This document shows positions 55,785 through 64,000 of a stretch of 64,000 nt of DNA, in pieces. The stretch lies in NCBI RefSeq assembly GCF_000819565.1, contig NZ_CP004396.1:58965-122964 (forward strand), in the 5' to 3' direction. How positions within the stretch are numbered: position 1 is the stretch's first letter; every line of letters starts with the position of its first letter. The DNA is from Celeribacter indicus. GTDB lineage: Bacteria; Pseudomonadota; Alphaproteobacteria; Rhodobacterales; Rhodobacteraceae. Both the position numbers and the translations under genes were made by a program. The notes under the pieces are model-generated. The model was not told where the DNA came from. It saw only the letters and a list, made by a program, of their open reading frames with translations, and ran no database searches.

Positions 55785-56666
55785 TCACACCCCGGACTTT
55801 TCCAGCCGCCGATGGGAGTTTGCATGGCGCGACCAAACCGGTGTCCATTTCGCGATCGCGTCATCAGTGATGCATTCCTCACCTGTGCCAATGGCGTCTA
55901 TGGAAAGATCCTTGATCAGGGCGAAGATGCGCGAGGTCACCCCACCGGTCAGCGCAAGTATCTGCTTGAGCGACTTGACCTTCAGATTGGATTTCTTCTC
56001 GAGAGGCATTGCCGCGATGAGTGTCTGGATCATGTCCGAGAACTCGGCATCGTCGCGCCAGTTTGGCAGGTGATGTTCGTCCAGCCGCCTGGCAAGCTGG
56101 ATATCACCACGGATGGCATCGACGGCCTCGCTGACCCCGAGGCAGACCAGCGATACTTCGAGTTCATTGCTGAGATACCGCAGAACATTGAGAAAGCGGC
56201 GCTGTTCGCGGTGGGTCCCGGCCAAGAGGTTGTGAACCTCGTCGATCATGATCATCCGAAGGCCAAGGTCGCGTAGGAGCGCGATGACGCGGACTTCGAG
56301 GGAAGCCACATTTTGAGCGCGGGCGCTCAGTGCCGTCGCCGGGGCGCCGACGGCGGCCAGGATGTGCAGGTAGAACCGCCGTTCGTCAGGCGCAGGCGGC
56401 GCTTGCAGAAGCAGCAGCGGTGTGCGGGTAATGCCTGACGCAGGATCGTAGTCTGGTGCGTACTTGCGCGACAGGTTTCGGGCGATCATCGTCTTCCCGA
56501 TCCCGGAGGCACCATGCACAAGAAGCCCAGGCATACGGGTTTGCCGTGGCGCTTCGATCATACCCTGCAAGCGGTCCAACACCTGTTCGGCCCGTGGAAA
56601 GCCGATCCAGATGTCTGATTGAATGAGGGCGATCCGACCGTCTTCTTCAGTTGTCCCTGCCCTCAA
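55785..56666 (-). CDS. TniB-like AAA+ ATPase of Tni-2
   Basis: TTG 56666 follows the tniA stop by 1 nt. Walker A GASGIGKTMI and Walker B MIMIDEVHN are intact. The protein is nearly the same as the Tni-1 copy, with only a handful of differences in over 290 residues. Confidence 0.9.
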   Translation of the reverse strand: MRAGTTEEDGRIALIQSDIWIGFPRAEQVLDRLQGMIEAPRQTRMPGLLVHGASGIGKTMIARNLSRKYAPDYDPASGITRTPLLLLQAPPAPDERRFYLHILAAVGAPATALSARAQNVASLEVRVIALLRDLGLRMIMIDEVHNLLAGTHREQRRFLNVLRYLSNELEVSLVCLGVSEAVDAIRGDIQLARRLDEHHLPNWRDDAEFSDMIQTLIAAMPLEKKSNLKVKSLKQILALTGGVTSRIFALIKDLSIDAIGTGEECITDDAIAKWTPVWSRHANSHRRLEKSGV

Positions 56667-56667
56667 T

Positions 56668-58317
56668 TCACCATCTCTCCACCTTGAACAATGGGCGCGA
56701 TGTATCACCCGTGTCGATCGGGCGCAGCCCTTCGGTTGACGAAACGGCCGAGTTGGCGCCCTGCAATGCCCCTTTTCGTTCACGGGTTCTGCGTTCGGCC
56801 TTCGTCAGGCCCCGGCTTTCAGCCTCGATCTGGCGTTGCTGTCGGATCAGCTCAGCCAGAACCAGCTCATTGGACCCGGACTTGCCAAGGGCCCGAGCCT
56901 TCCTCATGGCTTCGCGATATTCCCAGAGGGACGCTGGCGGAATTTCCAGGTTTCTGTAACGCGCCTCAACAAATCGGCCATCGTCTAATTCAACCCAGAT
57001 CATTGAGATATCGCGAGGATCGTAGCGGACGACCACCTTTCCATCCCCGCGCCCAATGTGACCTGCCAGGGCATCGGACCAGTACCGTATCTGGAACAGA
57101 TGGATACCGTCCCGCCTGACCTTGCGCAGTTCGCTCGGCAGGAAGCTCACCTGAAAGGCGTCCATCTCGAAGGGGATGTCGCCCGTCATTTGCTCTGAGA
57201 GCGCCTCCCATTTGGCAACGGGCGTGCAGCCAAGACTTGAATGTATTCTGTTGTTGTAACGGCAGATTTCCAAAGCAAACCAACGATCGAATTCGCTCAA
57301 CGTCATCGTGGCCATGCCTTCGGCATCATAGTCGCCCTTGGTCGCGATCGAGGATTGCGTTGTTCCCGGCAACAGGTGGACGGCCCCCATCATCGTCCCG
57401 ATCAACCGTTCGATGTGACCTCCGAAGTGAGGACTTCCCGGCGGCCGATAGACCAGATCGATCCCCCATTCCGCGCATGCCGAACGAAAGGCCCGCGACC
57501 GGAAATCGCGGCCATTGTCGACGTGCAGGCTGAGCGGTTTGCCCTGTGCGGGCCAAGGAATATTGCACGCCAATTCCGCCAGAAGTTCCGCCTTGGGGGC
57601 CACCGCCTGTGTCAGGCAAAGCGCTACTGACAATCGCGAAGGCGCCTCGAGAGAAGTGTAGTATCCGGTTACCATCCGCGTTGCGATGTCGATCGCCAGA
57701 GTGACCCAAGGCCGCCCAATTGGTTGGCGTTCAAAGCTATCGACAAGAATGATGTCCGCCGGCGTATGATCAATTTGGACGATCTCCAGTGGCACACAGG
57801 CCTTGTTCCTACCTATGACCGGCGCAAATTTTTGGCGGGCCGCTTTTGCGCCCTCTCGTGCCTTCGCAACTTCGCGGGCATCCATCGCATCCAGACGACG
57901 CTGAACCGTCCGCCGTGTCGGCGCCTGCAAGCCCTGTTGCCAGCACGCGCTACGGATTTCTGTCACGACGCGCGACAGGCTCGAACGCTCCCGGCGCAAG
58001 AAATAACGGCGCAGATGTTCTTCGATCACCGCTTCGACCTTGCTTGATATCAAGGCCGTACCGACTGGCCGGCCCCGTTTCCGCGGAGCCAGGGCACTGG
58101 TGCGTCCACCTTCTTCGACCAGCCGTTTTATCCAGCGCCAGACCGTCGCCCTGCTGACACCAAGCTCCCAAACGGCGTCATTGACGCCACTTTCCAGGCT
58201 GTCAGTTCCTTTAAGATATGCTTGGACAAGCGGGCGCAGCACGGCGGCCCTGCGCGAATCTTCCGCACCAACAGCAACGGAGTCTTCGCCATCATCATCC
58301 ATCGAAAATTGCCGCAC
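56668..58317 (-). CDS. TniA-like DDE transposase of Tni-2
   Basis: The 549-residue protein aligns without gaps to the Tni-1 transposase and keeps its catalytic motifs (VQIDHTPAD, HVDNGRDF, GGHIERLIG). Differences are scattered, with clusters near residues 1-25 and 150-165. It appears intact. Confidence 0.9.
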   Translation of the reverse strand: MRQFSMDDDGEDSVAVGAEDSRRAAVLRPLVQAYLKGTDSLESGVNDAVWELGVSRATVWRWIKRLVEEGGRTSALAPRKRGRPVGTALISSKVEAVIEEHLRRYFLRRERSSLSRVVTEIRSACWQQGLQAPTRRTVQRRLDAMDAREVAKAREGAKAARQKFAPVIGRNKACVPLEIVQIDHTPADIILVDSFERQPIGRPWVTLAIDIATRMVTGYYTSLEAPSRLSVALCLTQAVAPKAELLAELACNIPWPAQGKPLSLHVDNGRDFRSRAFRSACAEWGIDLVYRPPGSPHFGGHIERLIGTMMGAVHLLPGTTQSSIATKGDYDAEGMATMTLSEFDRWFALEICRYNNRIHSSLGCTPVAKWEALSEQMTGDIPFEMDAFQVSFLPSELRKVRRDGIHLFQIRYWSDALAGHIGRGDGKVVVRYDPRDISMIWVELDDGRFVEARYRNLEIPPASLWEYREAMRKARALGKSGSNELVLAELIRQQRQIEAESRGLTKAERRTRERKGALQGANSAVSSTEGLRPIDTGDTSRPLFKVERW

Positions 58318-58339
58318 ATGTCTGTGAACCCTGTCGCAG

Positions 58340-58448
58340 GTTTAAGGGTAAAAATATCGGAATAAAAGGCAAAATCTCATATTTAAGGGCAAAGCACAGC
58401 CGTTGATTTCGTTGGATTTCTCATCTCACAATTAAGGGCTACGCGACA
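58340..58448 (-). repeat. Four-repeat end of Tni-2
   Basis: In complement, the four GCCCTTAA-type repeats recur with the same spacing as the left end of Tni-1 (one has GCCTTTTATT), then TGTCGCG at the tip. The asymmetry of 4 and 2 repeats is therefore conserved between elements. Confidence 0.75.
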
Positions 58449-58526
58449 CCCGAAAGTGGGGTCATTTCGCCTGCCTTGCTCGTCTTAGACACGCTTGAGG
58501 GTCCAAGCTGGATAAATCTGCTCGTT

Positions 58527-59951
58527 TCATCCAGCGCAGCACGACAGCTTCGCGACATCCTTGTCGAAAGTCTGCGCGGCGAGTTTCAGCCCCTCGACCG
58601 TTGTCAGATAGGGGAAGATCGTCTCGCCGAGTGCCTTCGTCGTCATACCGATCTTAAGCGCCATGACCAGCGTCTGCACGCTGTCTGCCCCCTCCGGCGC
58701 CATGATCACGCCGCCAAGCAGACGGTCTGTCGCCCGGTCCGCGACCAGCTTGATCAGCCCGCGCGTATCGCGCGCGGCAAGCGCGCGAGGCACGTTGTCG
58801 AGGGTCAGCACGCTGGTCTTGACGTCATGACCCGCCGCGCGCGCCTGCGCCTCAGTCAGCCCGACCCCGGCGACCTGCGGATCAGTGAACACCACCCAGG
58901 GCATCGCCGCATTGTCGTATTGTTCGGCCCCGCCCATGACGGCGTTGCGGGCGGCCAACTTGGCGCCATAGGCGGCCATATAAACGAATTGATCGCGGTC
59001 CGTGACGTCACCCGCGGCAAAGATCCCGGGCTTTGTGGTCTGCATGTCGTCGCCAACCCGGATCGCACCGCGTGCGTCGGTCTCGACGCCCATCTCCGCG
59101 AGGCCCAGCCCCTCGGTGTTGGCGGCGCGCCCCGTCGTCAGGACGAGGCGGTCGGCCGTCAGTTCGCGCTCCGCGCCATTCACCGTCACGGTCAGCACCG
59201 CACGGTCTCCGTCGCGCCGCGCGGCGTGATAGGTTGCGCCGTCAAGAACCGTGACACTCCCGGCGCGCAAGACCTCGGTGAGCGCTTGCGCCACCTCCGG
59301 CTCGGTGCGCGGCAACAGGCGCGAACGGCAGACGATGGTAACCCGCGTGCCCATCCGCGCCATCATCTGCGCCAGCTCCACGCCGATATAGCCGCCGCCG
59401 AGGAAGATCAGGCTTTCGGGCAACTGGTCCAGATCCAGCAGCGACGTGCTGTCGAGCGTTGGTACGTCCCGGACCCCAGGGATGTCGGGCCTGGCCGGTC
59501 GACCGCCGGTGGCGACGATCACCTTGGGAGCCGTGATCCTGCGCCCGCCGACCTCGACCCCGCCGGGGACGAGACGGCCTGGACCCTCGTCGAGATAGGT
59601 CACACCCTCGTAGCCCGGCAGCAGATCGGCGTACTTCTTCTGGCGCAGTGTAGCGACAAGATCGTCCTTGGCCGCAACCAGCGCCGACCAGTCGGCGACC
59701 TGCGCCTCTCCGCTGAGGCCCGGGAAACGATGCGCCGACTGCGCACTGTGCAGGGCTTCCGCAGCGCGGATCATCGTCTTGGAGGGCACGCAGCCCACGT
59801 TCACGCAGGTGCCGCCGATGGTCCCATGCCCGATCAGCGCGACGCGCTTGCCGCCCTCGGCGGCGGTGATCGCGGCGGAGAAGCCAGCCGATCCGGCGCC
59901 GATCACGGCGAGGTCGAAATCGCCCGTGGGCGCCTTGGTTTCGAATTTCAT
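58527..59951 (-). CDS. merA: Mercuric reductase
   Basis: The flavoenzyme reduces Hg(II) to volatile Hg(0) with NADPH. It has the FAD motif DLAVIGAGSAGFSAA, the redox-active disulfide GGTCVNVGCVPSK near residue 50, the NADPH motif FLGGGYIGVELA near 185, and the C-terminal vicinal pair KLSCCAG that loads mercury. No N-terminal metal-binding NmerA domain is present. ATG 59951 with GGATGAG upstream is likely, and ATG 59963, overlapping merF, is possible. Confidence 0.93.
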   Translation of the reverse strand: MKFETKAPTGDFDLAVIGAGSAGFSAAITAAEGGKRVALIGHGTIGGTCVNVGCVPSKTMIRAAEALHSAQSAHRFPGLSGEAQVADWSALVAAKDDLVATLRQKKYADLLPGYEGVTYLDEGPGRLVPGGVEVGGRRITAPKVIVATGGRPARPDIPGVRDVPTLDSTSLLDLDQLPESLIFLGGGYIGVELAQMMARMGTRVTIVCRSRLLPRTEPEVAQALTEVLRAGSVTVLDGATYHAARRDGDRAVLTVTVNGAERELTADRLVLTTGRAANTEGLGLAEMGVETDARGAIRVGDDMQTTKPGIFAAGDVTDRDQFVYMAAYGAKLAARNAVMGGAEQYDNAAMPWVVFTDPQVAGVGLTEAQARAAGHDVKTSVLTLDNVPRALAARDTRGLIKLVADRATDRLLGGVIMAPEGADSVQTLVMALKIGMTTKALGETIFPYLTTVEGLKLAAQTFDKDVAKLSCCAG

Positions 59952-59955
59952 GAAC

Positions 59956-60189
59956 TCATCCATTTTCTTGAGATGCCCTGCGCCGCTGCCGCCGCCAGAC
60001 GGCATAGATGGTTAGGCCGATTAAAAACGCCAGCGCGGGCAGCAGCACATAGTCGAGCCAACCCAGCCAGGCCGACAGGCCCACGGCGCCGAGAAGAACG
60101 ACCAGGATCGGCGTGAAGCAGCAGAGCGCTGCGATGACGGTGCCGACGACACCTGTTGCAATCAGCTTGCGGTCTGTCCGCTCGGTCAT
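59956..60189 (-). CDS. merF: Mercury transporter MerF
   Basis: ATG 60189 is preferred over 60225. The 77-residue membrane protein has two helices and the vicinal cysteine motif ALCCFTPILV near residue 22. It moves Hg(II) across the inner membrane. The usual second Cys pair at the C terminus is absent. Start and stop lie close to merP and merA in one operon. Confidence 0.85.
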   Translation of the reverse strand: MTERTDRKLIATGVVGTVIAALCCFTPILVVLLGAVGLSAWLGWLDYVLLPALAFLIGLTIYAVWRRQRRRASQENG

Positions 60190-60193
60190 CCCG

Positions 60194-60499
60194 TCAACCC
60201 GAGACGCGCGCCGGGTAGCCTGCATTGGCCGACGCGGTGGCGATCGCCTCTGCGCTGGTCGCGGCGGTGTCGAAGACGACAGTAGCGGTGCGCGCCTCGA
60301 AGTCGATCTCGACCGCGTGCACGCCTTCGACGCCCTCCATCGCGCGCTTCACGGTGACCGGACACAGCGCACAGGTCATATTGTCCACCGCGAAGGTGAG
60401 GGTCTGCTCGGCGGCGACGGTTTGCGCGACGGCAGGGATGGCCGTGATGGGTGCTGTGGCGGTCAGGCCGAACAGAACAAGGGCAAGGATCGTCTTCAT
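60194..60499 (-). CDS. merP: Periplasmic mercury-binding protein MerP
   Basis: The 101-residue exported protein (signal peptide to PAVAQ) is an HMA domain with the metal motif MTCALCPVTVKRAMEGV. It scavenges Hg(II) in the periplasm and passes it to MerT or MerF. Confidence 0.9.
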   Translation of the reverse strand: MKTILALVLFGLTATAPITAIPAVAQTVAAEQTLTFAVDNMTCALCPVTVKRAMEGVEGVHAVEIDFEARTATVVFDTAATSAEAIATASANAGYPARVSG

Positions 60500-60517
60500 G
60501 AGGGTGTCCTTTCGAGA

Positions 60518-60907
60518 TCAGTAGAGAAGCGGAGCCCACCAGTCGATGGTGAGTGCAGCGAGGACGAGGATCAGGGAGGTCCAGAGAGCGGACTTGGTGA
60601 TGCGCGCCGAGGATGGGCGCGCGCAGTAGGAACCGGGCTCGCAGACGGTCGGTTTGCGGAAATAGACCTGCCGGAATCCCGCCCCGATGAAGCCGAGCGA
60701 AATCACGGCGAAGATCGGCTTGAAGGGCTCCAGCGCCGTCAGGTTGCTGATCCAGGCCCCCGAGATACCGAGGGTCAGCAGCACCAATGGTCCGACACAG
60801 CAGGCCGAGGCGAGAAAGGCGCCCATCACCCCGCCCGCCGCAAGCCAGCCCTTTCGGGCGGGGCGATCCGCTGCTGAGGTGTCAGTTCTGTCGTCTGTCA
60901 GCGCCAT
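60518..60907 (-). CDS. merT: Mercury transporter MerT
   Basis: ATG 60907 is the start that follows the mer promoter. The 129-residue membrane protein has three helices, the vicinal ASACCVGPLVLL motif in the first, and a cytoplasmic Cys pair (CEPGSYC). It imports Hg(II) for reduction by MerA. Confidence 0.92.
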   Translation of the reverse strand: MALTDDRTDTSAADRPARKGWLAAGGVMGAFLASACCVGPLVLLTLGISGAWISNLTALEPFKPIFAVISLGFIGAGFRQVYFRKPTVCEPGSYCARPSSARITKSALWTSLILVLAALTIDWWAPLLY

Positions 60908-60938
60908 GTCGCGCACCTTTCGTCTGTGGTTGACGATG

Positions 60939-60969
60939 GGTGTAGGGTCTGTAGTAGCTACAGGCTCAA
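60939..60969 (-). promoter_or_regulatory. mer operator-promoter
   Basis: On the minus strand TTGAGC (60969-60964) and TACACC (60944-60939) are 19 bp apart, with the dyad CTGTAGTAGCTACAG (60949-60963) in the spacer. This is a typical MerR-controlled promoter, between merR and merT. Confidence 0.85.
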
Positions 60970-60982
60970 GAGGAAAACCCCC

Positions 60983-61399
60983 ATGATCGATCACGAAAGC
61001 GAGAGCAGCTTAACACGCGGCGACCTGGCCCGGGCGACCGGATGCAACATCGAGACGATCCGCTATTACGAGAAAACCGGCCTGCTGCCCGACCCGCCGC
61101 GCAGCGCCGCAGGCTACCGGATATATTCCGCCGCACACGCCACGCGCCTTCGCTTCATCCTGCGCGCCCGCGAGCTCGGGTTCTCGATGGAGGACATTCG
61201 CGGGCTGATGGGGCTCGACGATGGTGCCGCGCCGACCTGCGCCGAGGTCAAGGAGCGGACAAAACGTCACCTTGCGGACGTGCGGGCGAAGATCGCGGAT
61301 CTCCGGCGGATCGAATCCGTCCTCGCTGCAACGGCATCCAGGTGTTCTGGCGCCGAAGTCCCCAACTGTCCGGTGCTCGACGCGATTTCTGGAAACTGA
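60983..61399 (+). CDS. merR: Mercury-responsive regulator MerR
   Basis: ATG 60983 gives a 138-residue MerR with HTH (LTRGDLARATGCNIETIRYYEKTGLL). The three mercury cysteines are present (PTCAEVKE near 80, SRCSG and PNCPVLD near 115-125), which separates it from the two-Cys CueR at 5217. It is divergent from merTPFA across the operator. Confidence 0.92.
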   Translation: MIDHESESSLTRGDLARATGCNIETIRYYEKTGLLPDPPRSAAGYRIYSAAHATRLRFILRARELGFSMEDIRGLMGLDDGAAPTCAEVKERTKRHLADVRAKIADLRRIESVLAATASRCSGAEVPNCPVLDAISGN

Positions 61400-61456
61400 A
61401 AACTATGACACGAACTTCCCGAACTCTTGAAGCTCCCATGCATCGAACTGGAAGAT

Positions 61457-62527
61457 TCAAGATCGTGCCGCTACCCATATCTTGAATCGCCCCTGGCCGG
61501 TCACCTCGCGGATCAGGCCTCGCGCTTCCATCCAGGCAATATTGCGTTGAACGGCGGCACGGCTAGCGTTGGTCAGGACCTCGCCCATCGGGGTAGAGAC
61601 AAGGGGCCATTCGGTAAGCACAGCGCGCAAGGCGCGCGGGGTCTTGCCCGAAAGCGGTGTCATTTCGGCTTCCGCCCGCGCTGACCATGCTTCGACATCG
61701 TCTAGGTGCCGCATTGCTGTCAGACATGCCGTCTCCATCCCCTCAAGCCAACGCGCCAAACGATCAGCGGGTGGGCCGCCAGCGCGCAGCCCCCCTGCCC
61801 CACCCATGGCCAGAGGTGCAAAGACTGCTCCCTTGCCCTCGCTGGCCGCGATCCGCGCGGCCGTGACTGCCGCTTCCATTCGATCGCCCTGCTGCCCAAG
61901 GCCCGCAAGGCTCCAGAGGTGATAACCCGCGCAGGCACGGGTTATCGGGTGCAGCTCGGCGGCTTGCGCCATCAGGTTCAGCCAACCGCCCGCGCGATCC
62001 GCGAAAGGCTCGGCGTCATCGACCATGTTCTCGGGATCGCGACGATCGAGGAAGGCAGAAAGGTCCACCTCTGGGCCTGGTCCCCCTGTCAGACGACGTA
62101 CCGCCCAACCGACACGCGCCAGTGCTGCGGGGTCCTCTTGAACGCCTGACAGGCGCATGGATATCCAAATAGCAATGCGATCCGGGCCAATGCGGTCACC
62201 CGCGAACCAGCTGAGGTCGGCAGCCTCGATCAGGGCAAGCCTGTGCCGCCATCCTTCCGGGCTGCGCTTCAGGCGGTCGTCCAGCGCGCCGACGCGACCG
62301 GCCACACGGGCAAGACGCGCGGCATGACCTGCCTCTGCTTTCCGCCAATCGTCGAGGACCTCGCCTTCACGCAGTTCGGCCCGTGGTCCTGGTGGCAAGT
62401 AATCCGGCTCCTCTTCCATCGGACCGGGCAGGAACCAAAGATCGTCTTCGGACGACTGTTCCACCTCCTCAGCGTCGAGGAAGAGAGCGTCCGATTCATC
62501 ATGAAAGGCAGGCACTTGAGGCTTCAT
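61457..62527 (-). CDS. DUF1612 / HTH protein of the RHE_PE00001 type
   Basis: The 356-residue protein has an acidic N terminus, a helical middle (RLALIEAADLSWFAGDRIGPDRIAIWISMRLSG) and a C-terminal winged-helix segment (NASRAAVQRNIAWMEARGLIREVTGQGRFKIW). This matches the DUF1612 plus HTH family found on rhizobial and rhodobacterial plasmids, often next to a site-specific recombinase as here. The function is not established. A DNA-binding role is likely. Confidence 0.65.
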   Translation of the reverse strand: MKPQVPAFHDESDALFLDAEEVEQSSEDDLWFLPGPMEEEPDYLPPGPRAELREGEVLDDWRKAEAGHAARLARVAGRVGALDDRLKRSPEGWRHRLALIEAADLSWFAGDRIGPDRIAIWISMRLSGVQEDPAALARVGWAVRRLTGGPGPEVDLSAFLDRRDPENMVDDAEPFADRAGGWLNLMAQAAELHPITRACAGYHLWSLAGLGQQGDRMEAAVTAARIAASEGKGAVFAPLAMGGAGGLRAGGPPADRLARWLEGMETACLTAMRHLDDVEAWSARAEAEMTPLSGKTPRALRAVLTEWPLVSTPMGEVLTNASRAAVQRNIAWMEARGLIREVTGQGRFKIWVAARS

Positions 62528-62689
62528 ATGTGCAAAATACTGGAATTTTGCTTTTTACCCAAGGGTTTTGTCGGAATGCGCCCGCGCTCCTTATATTGCA
62601 TGCGCGCGGCACGGTCTGCCAGAACTCTCTGATCGCGCTCAGCCTATGCAAACTAAGGGGTTTCTGATGAGCAGTGCCACAGAGCACGC

Positions 62690-62753
62690 TCTTGCATTCG
62701 TTTACAAACGGTCGTTTATTGGCGATATATTAAATTGCAAACGGCCCAGTTTC
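62690..62753. promoter_or_regulatory. Candidate res/crossover site of the serine recombinase
   Basis: This AT-rich stretch contains CAAACGG at 62705-62711 and 62738-62744 and the palindrome AAACG-GT-CGTTT at 62706-62717. It directly precedes the recombinase gene and lies between it and the divergent DUF1612 gene, as expected for a resolvase site and shared promoter. Confidence 0.45.
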
Positions 62754-63635
62754 ATGCCCCTGATTGGCTATGCGCGCGTCTCCACCGAGGATCAGACCCC
62801 CCTGCCCCAGTCTGAAGCACTGCAGTCTGCGGGATGCACCGAGATCTTTGAAGAGCACGCCTCGGGCGGCAATCGCGCGCGGCCCGTGCTTGCACGTGTG
62901 CTGGAGCGGATTGGCAAGGGCGACACGCTGGTCGTCGTGCGGATCGACCGGCTTGCGCGGTCTTTGTCGCACCTACTTGAGGTGATCGAAAGACTGGAGG
63001 ACAAGGGGGCGTTCTTCCGCTCGCTCCAGGACCCGATCGACACTGCCTCGCCTCAGGGCAAGTTCACGTTGCAGGTTCTGGGCGCTGCGGCTGAGTTCGA
63101 ACGCGCCCTGATCCGCGAGCGTACCAAAGCTGGACTTGCCTCGGCACGCTCAAAGGGCCGCGTCGGCGGCAACCCAGGTCTTCGCGCCAAGGACCCTGAA
63201 GCGCTGCGCAAGGTGCGGTTGGCACGACAGGACGGCTACATGGAGCGCTTGCACGAGACAGCGCAGGATTGGGTGCCCCATGTACGCCGCCTGCGGCCGG
63301 ATATGGCCTGGGAAGACGTGCTGCGTATCATCAATGGCCCCCTGCCCCATGATCGGCGCTGGACGCAAAGCCGCCTGCTCCGCGCCGTGAAGGCATACGT
63401 GGCGGACGGATTCCTGCCTGCTGAAGTGCTTGGACGCGCTGGACGTCGCGAAACCGACGATCGCCTGCCTGCGATTGTCGCCGCAATCAAAGGTGCTGAC
63501 CCCGAGATCACCTTGCAGGCAATCTGCGACCGACTGGAATCCATGCGTGAGCGCACCCCTCGCGGTCGCACCAGCTGGCAGCCTTCCTCAGTCAGAATGC
63601 TACTGGAGCGGGCAGAGCGCCTCGGCCTTTTGTAG
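62754..63635 (+). CDS. Serine site-specific recombinase (resolvase/invertase family)
   Basis: ATG 62754 begins the catalytic domain at once (MPLIGYARVSTEDQTP, nucleophile Ser near residue 10; VVVRIDRLARSLSHLLEVI near 62-80). The E helix is ALIRERTKAGLASARSKGR near 120-138. A long C-terminal region of over 150 residues replaces the short HTH of Tn3 resolvases and has a final helical SWQPSSVRMLLERAERLGLL. It may resolve plasmid dimers or transposon cointegrates. The open frame extends upstream to 62568, but that part covers the putative res site. Confidence 0.85.
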   Translation: MPLIGYARVSTEDQTPLPQSEALQSAGCTEIFEEHASGGNRARPVLARVLERIGKGDTLVVVRIDRLARSLSHLLEVIERLEDKGAFFRSLQDPIDTASPQGKFTLQVLGAAAEFERALIRERTKAGLASARSKGRVGGNPGLRAKDPEALRKVRLARQDGYMERLHETAQDWVPHVRRLRPDMAWEDVLRIINGPLPHDRRWTQSRLLRAVKAYVADGFLPAEVLGRAGRRETDDRLPAIVAAIKGADPEITLQAICDRLESMRERTPRGRTSWQPSSVRMLLERAERLGLL

Positions 63636-63851
63636 GCGCTAATGGTCGGTAAACCACTCTGTTCGTTGGCCCAAATCTTCCAGAATCATCGCCTCAGTTG
63701 GACGAAAACTACGCAAATATCCAACATAGCCTTGGGGTTAGTTCGCGCGAGCAGAAAATATCTCGAAGGGTATCGGCTGCGCCAGACACGGTCTTTATCG
63801 TTGGTAATCAATGCGTTATCTAGCGCAAGCCCCGCGCGACCAAATTGGTGC
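63636..63851. other. Non-coding stretch after the recombinase
   Basis: No convincing gene is seen. A frame at 63642-63860 has a composition unlike its neighbours and no ribosome site. The region becomes more AT-rich toward the DnaA box. Confidence 0.4.
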
Positions 63852-63860
63852 TGTGGATAA
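63852..63860 (-). promoter_or_regulatory. Perfect DnaA box
   Basis: TGTGGATAA is the complement of the consensus TTATCCACA. Its position next to a nested palindrome and an AT-rich stretch suggests the edge of a replication origin. Confidence 0.5.
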
Positions 63861-63915
63861 CTTTTCCACTACATCTAGATTCTTCTTGCCGGACTCAGAT
63901 GTTCGTGGCATTTCC

Positions 63916-63960
63916 GTTCTGACGGCAAAACGCGTCAGACGCGGCTTCGACCGTCAGAAC
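63916..63960. repeat. Nested palindrome near the window edge
   Basis: An outer 10-bp inverted repeat GTTCTGACGG/CCGTCAGAAC encloses the perfect palindrome CGCGTC-A-GACGCG (63931-63943). Such compound palindromes serve as centromere-like or replication-control sites on plasmids. The assignment is inferential. Confidence 0.5.
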
Positions 63961-64000
63961 GACAAAGAGCCTTAGCAAAGGCCATGAGAGGCGGCAGAAC

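Noticed and set aside
58476..60116. 546-codon plus-strand open frame
   Set aside because: It is the shadow of merA; Arg/His/Gly-rich translation with no family features.
63642..63860. 72-codon frame after the recombinase
   Set aside because: No ribosome site, atypical composition, and it runs into the DnaA box.

Overview
The window is a GC-rich stretch of alphaproteobacterial accessory DNA, most likely from a plasmid or large genomic island of a Rhodobacteraceae (Roseobacter-group) bacterium. This is inferred from the TRAP transporter, a DUF1612/RHE_PE00001-type protein beside a serine recombinase, VirB6-type conjugation remnants, the alphaproteobacterial style of the mer and cue loci, and the very high density of insertion sequences. 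No complete rRNA, tRNA or replication initiator gene is present. A perfect DnaA box beside a nested palindrome at the right edge suggests that a replication or partition region may lie just outside.

Layout. (1) 1-720: end of an unidentified gene and a small secreted protein of conjugation type. (2) 0.9-18.5 kb: a copper island. A plus-strand operon encodes an outer-membrane efflux lipoprotein, a multicopper oxidase, a cupredoxin and a CusF-like protein. It is followed by CueR, the CopA ATPase and CopZ with two MerR-type promoters. A minus-strand operon then encodes an L,D-transpeptidase (broken by an IS3 element), three c-type cytochromes, a Met-rich cytochrome c', a second multicopper oxidase and a DsbA-like protein. 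A third MerR-type promoter leads a DUF2933-like protein, a lipoprotein and an ScsB/DsbD-like protein. (3) 18.5-22.0 kb: a three-gene TniA/TniB/TniQ transposon (Tni-1) that truncates the ScsB gene. (4) 22.0-27 kb: MarR regulator, two alpha/beta hydrolases, then IS3, Tni and ISL3 debris. (5) 27-41.3 kb: an aromatic-catabolism island with LysR, a flavin aromatic hydroxylase, ferredoxin reductase, [2Fe-2S] ferredoxin, cytochrome P450, AraC regulator, DctPQM TRAP transporter, Fe-dependent alcohol dehydrogenase and aldehyde dehydrogenase. It is cut in the middle by IS6/IS66 wreckage. (6) 41.4-49.75 kb: two directly repeated 2281-bp IS5+IS110 compound elements flanking a gentisate operon (fumarylpyruvate hydrolase, glutathione-type maleylpyruvate isomerase, gentisate 1,2-dioxygenase, MDMPI-like protein). 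(7) 49.75-51.3 kb: a cut T4SS fragment with VirB6. (8) 51.5-58.45 kb: an IS110 gene cut by a second Tni element (Tni-2), itself carrying an IS21 element inside tniQ. (9) 58.5-61.4 kb: a mercury operon merR / merTPFA. (10) 61.5-64 kb: DUF1612/HTH protein, serine recombinase with a putative res site, DnaA box and nested palindrome.

How it fits together. The left third looks like a periplasmic copper detoxification and electron-transfer system under CueR control. The middle could form one catabolic route: P450 oxidation of an aromatic side chain or ether, oxidation through alcohol and aldehyde to a hydroxybenzoate, ring hydroxylation to gentisate, and gentisate cleavage to pyruvate and fumarate. 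That route is an inference, because its halves sit on separate IS-bounded modules. The right third adds mercury resistance and mobility functions. The most unusual features are the two related but mosaic Tni elements with asymmetric end repeats, the IS5/IS110 composite carrying the gentisate genes, and the cytochrome/multicopper-oxidase/DsbA module.
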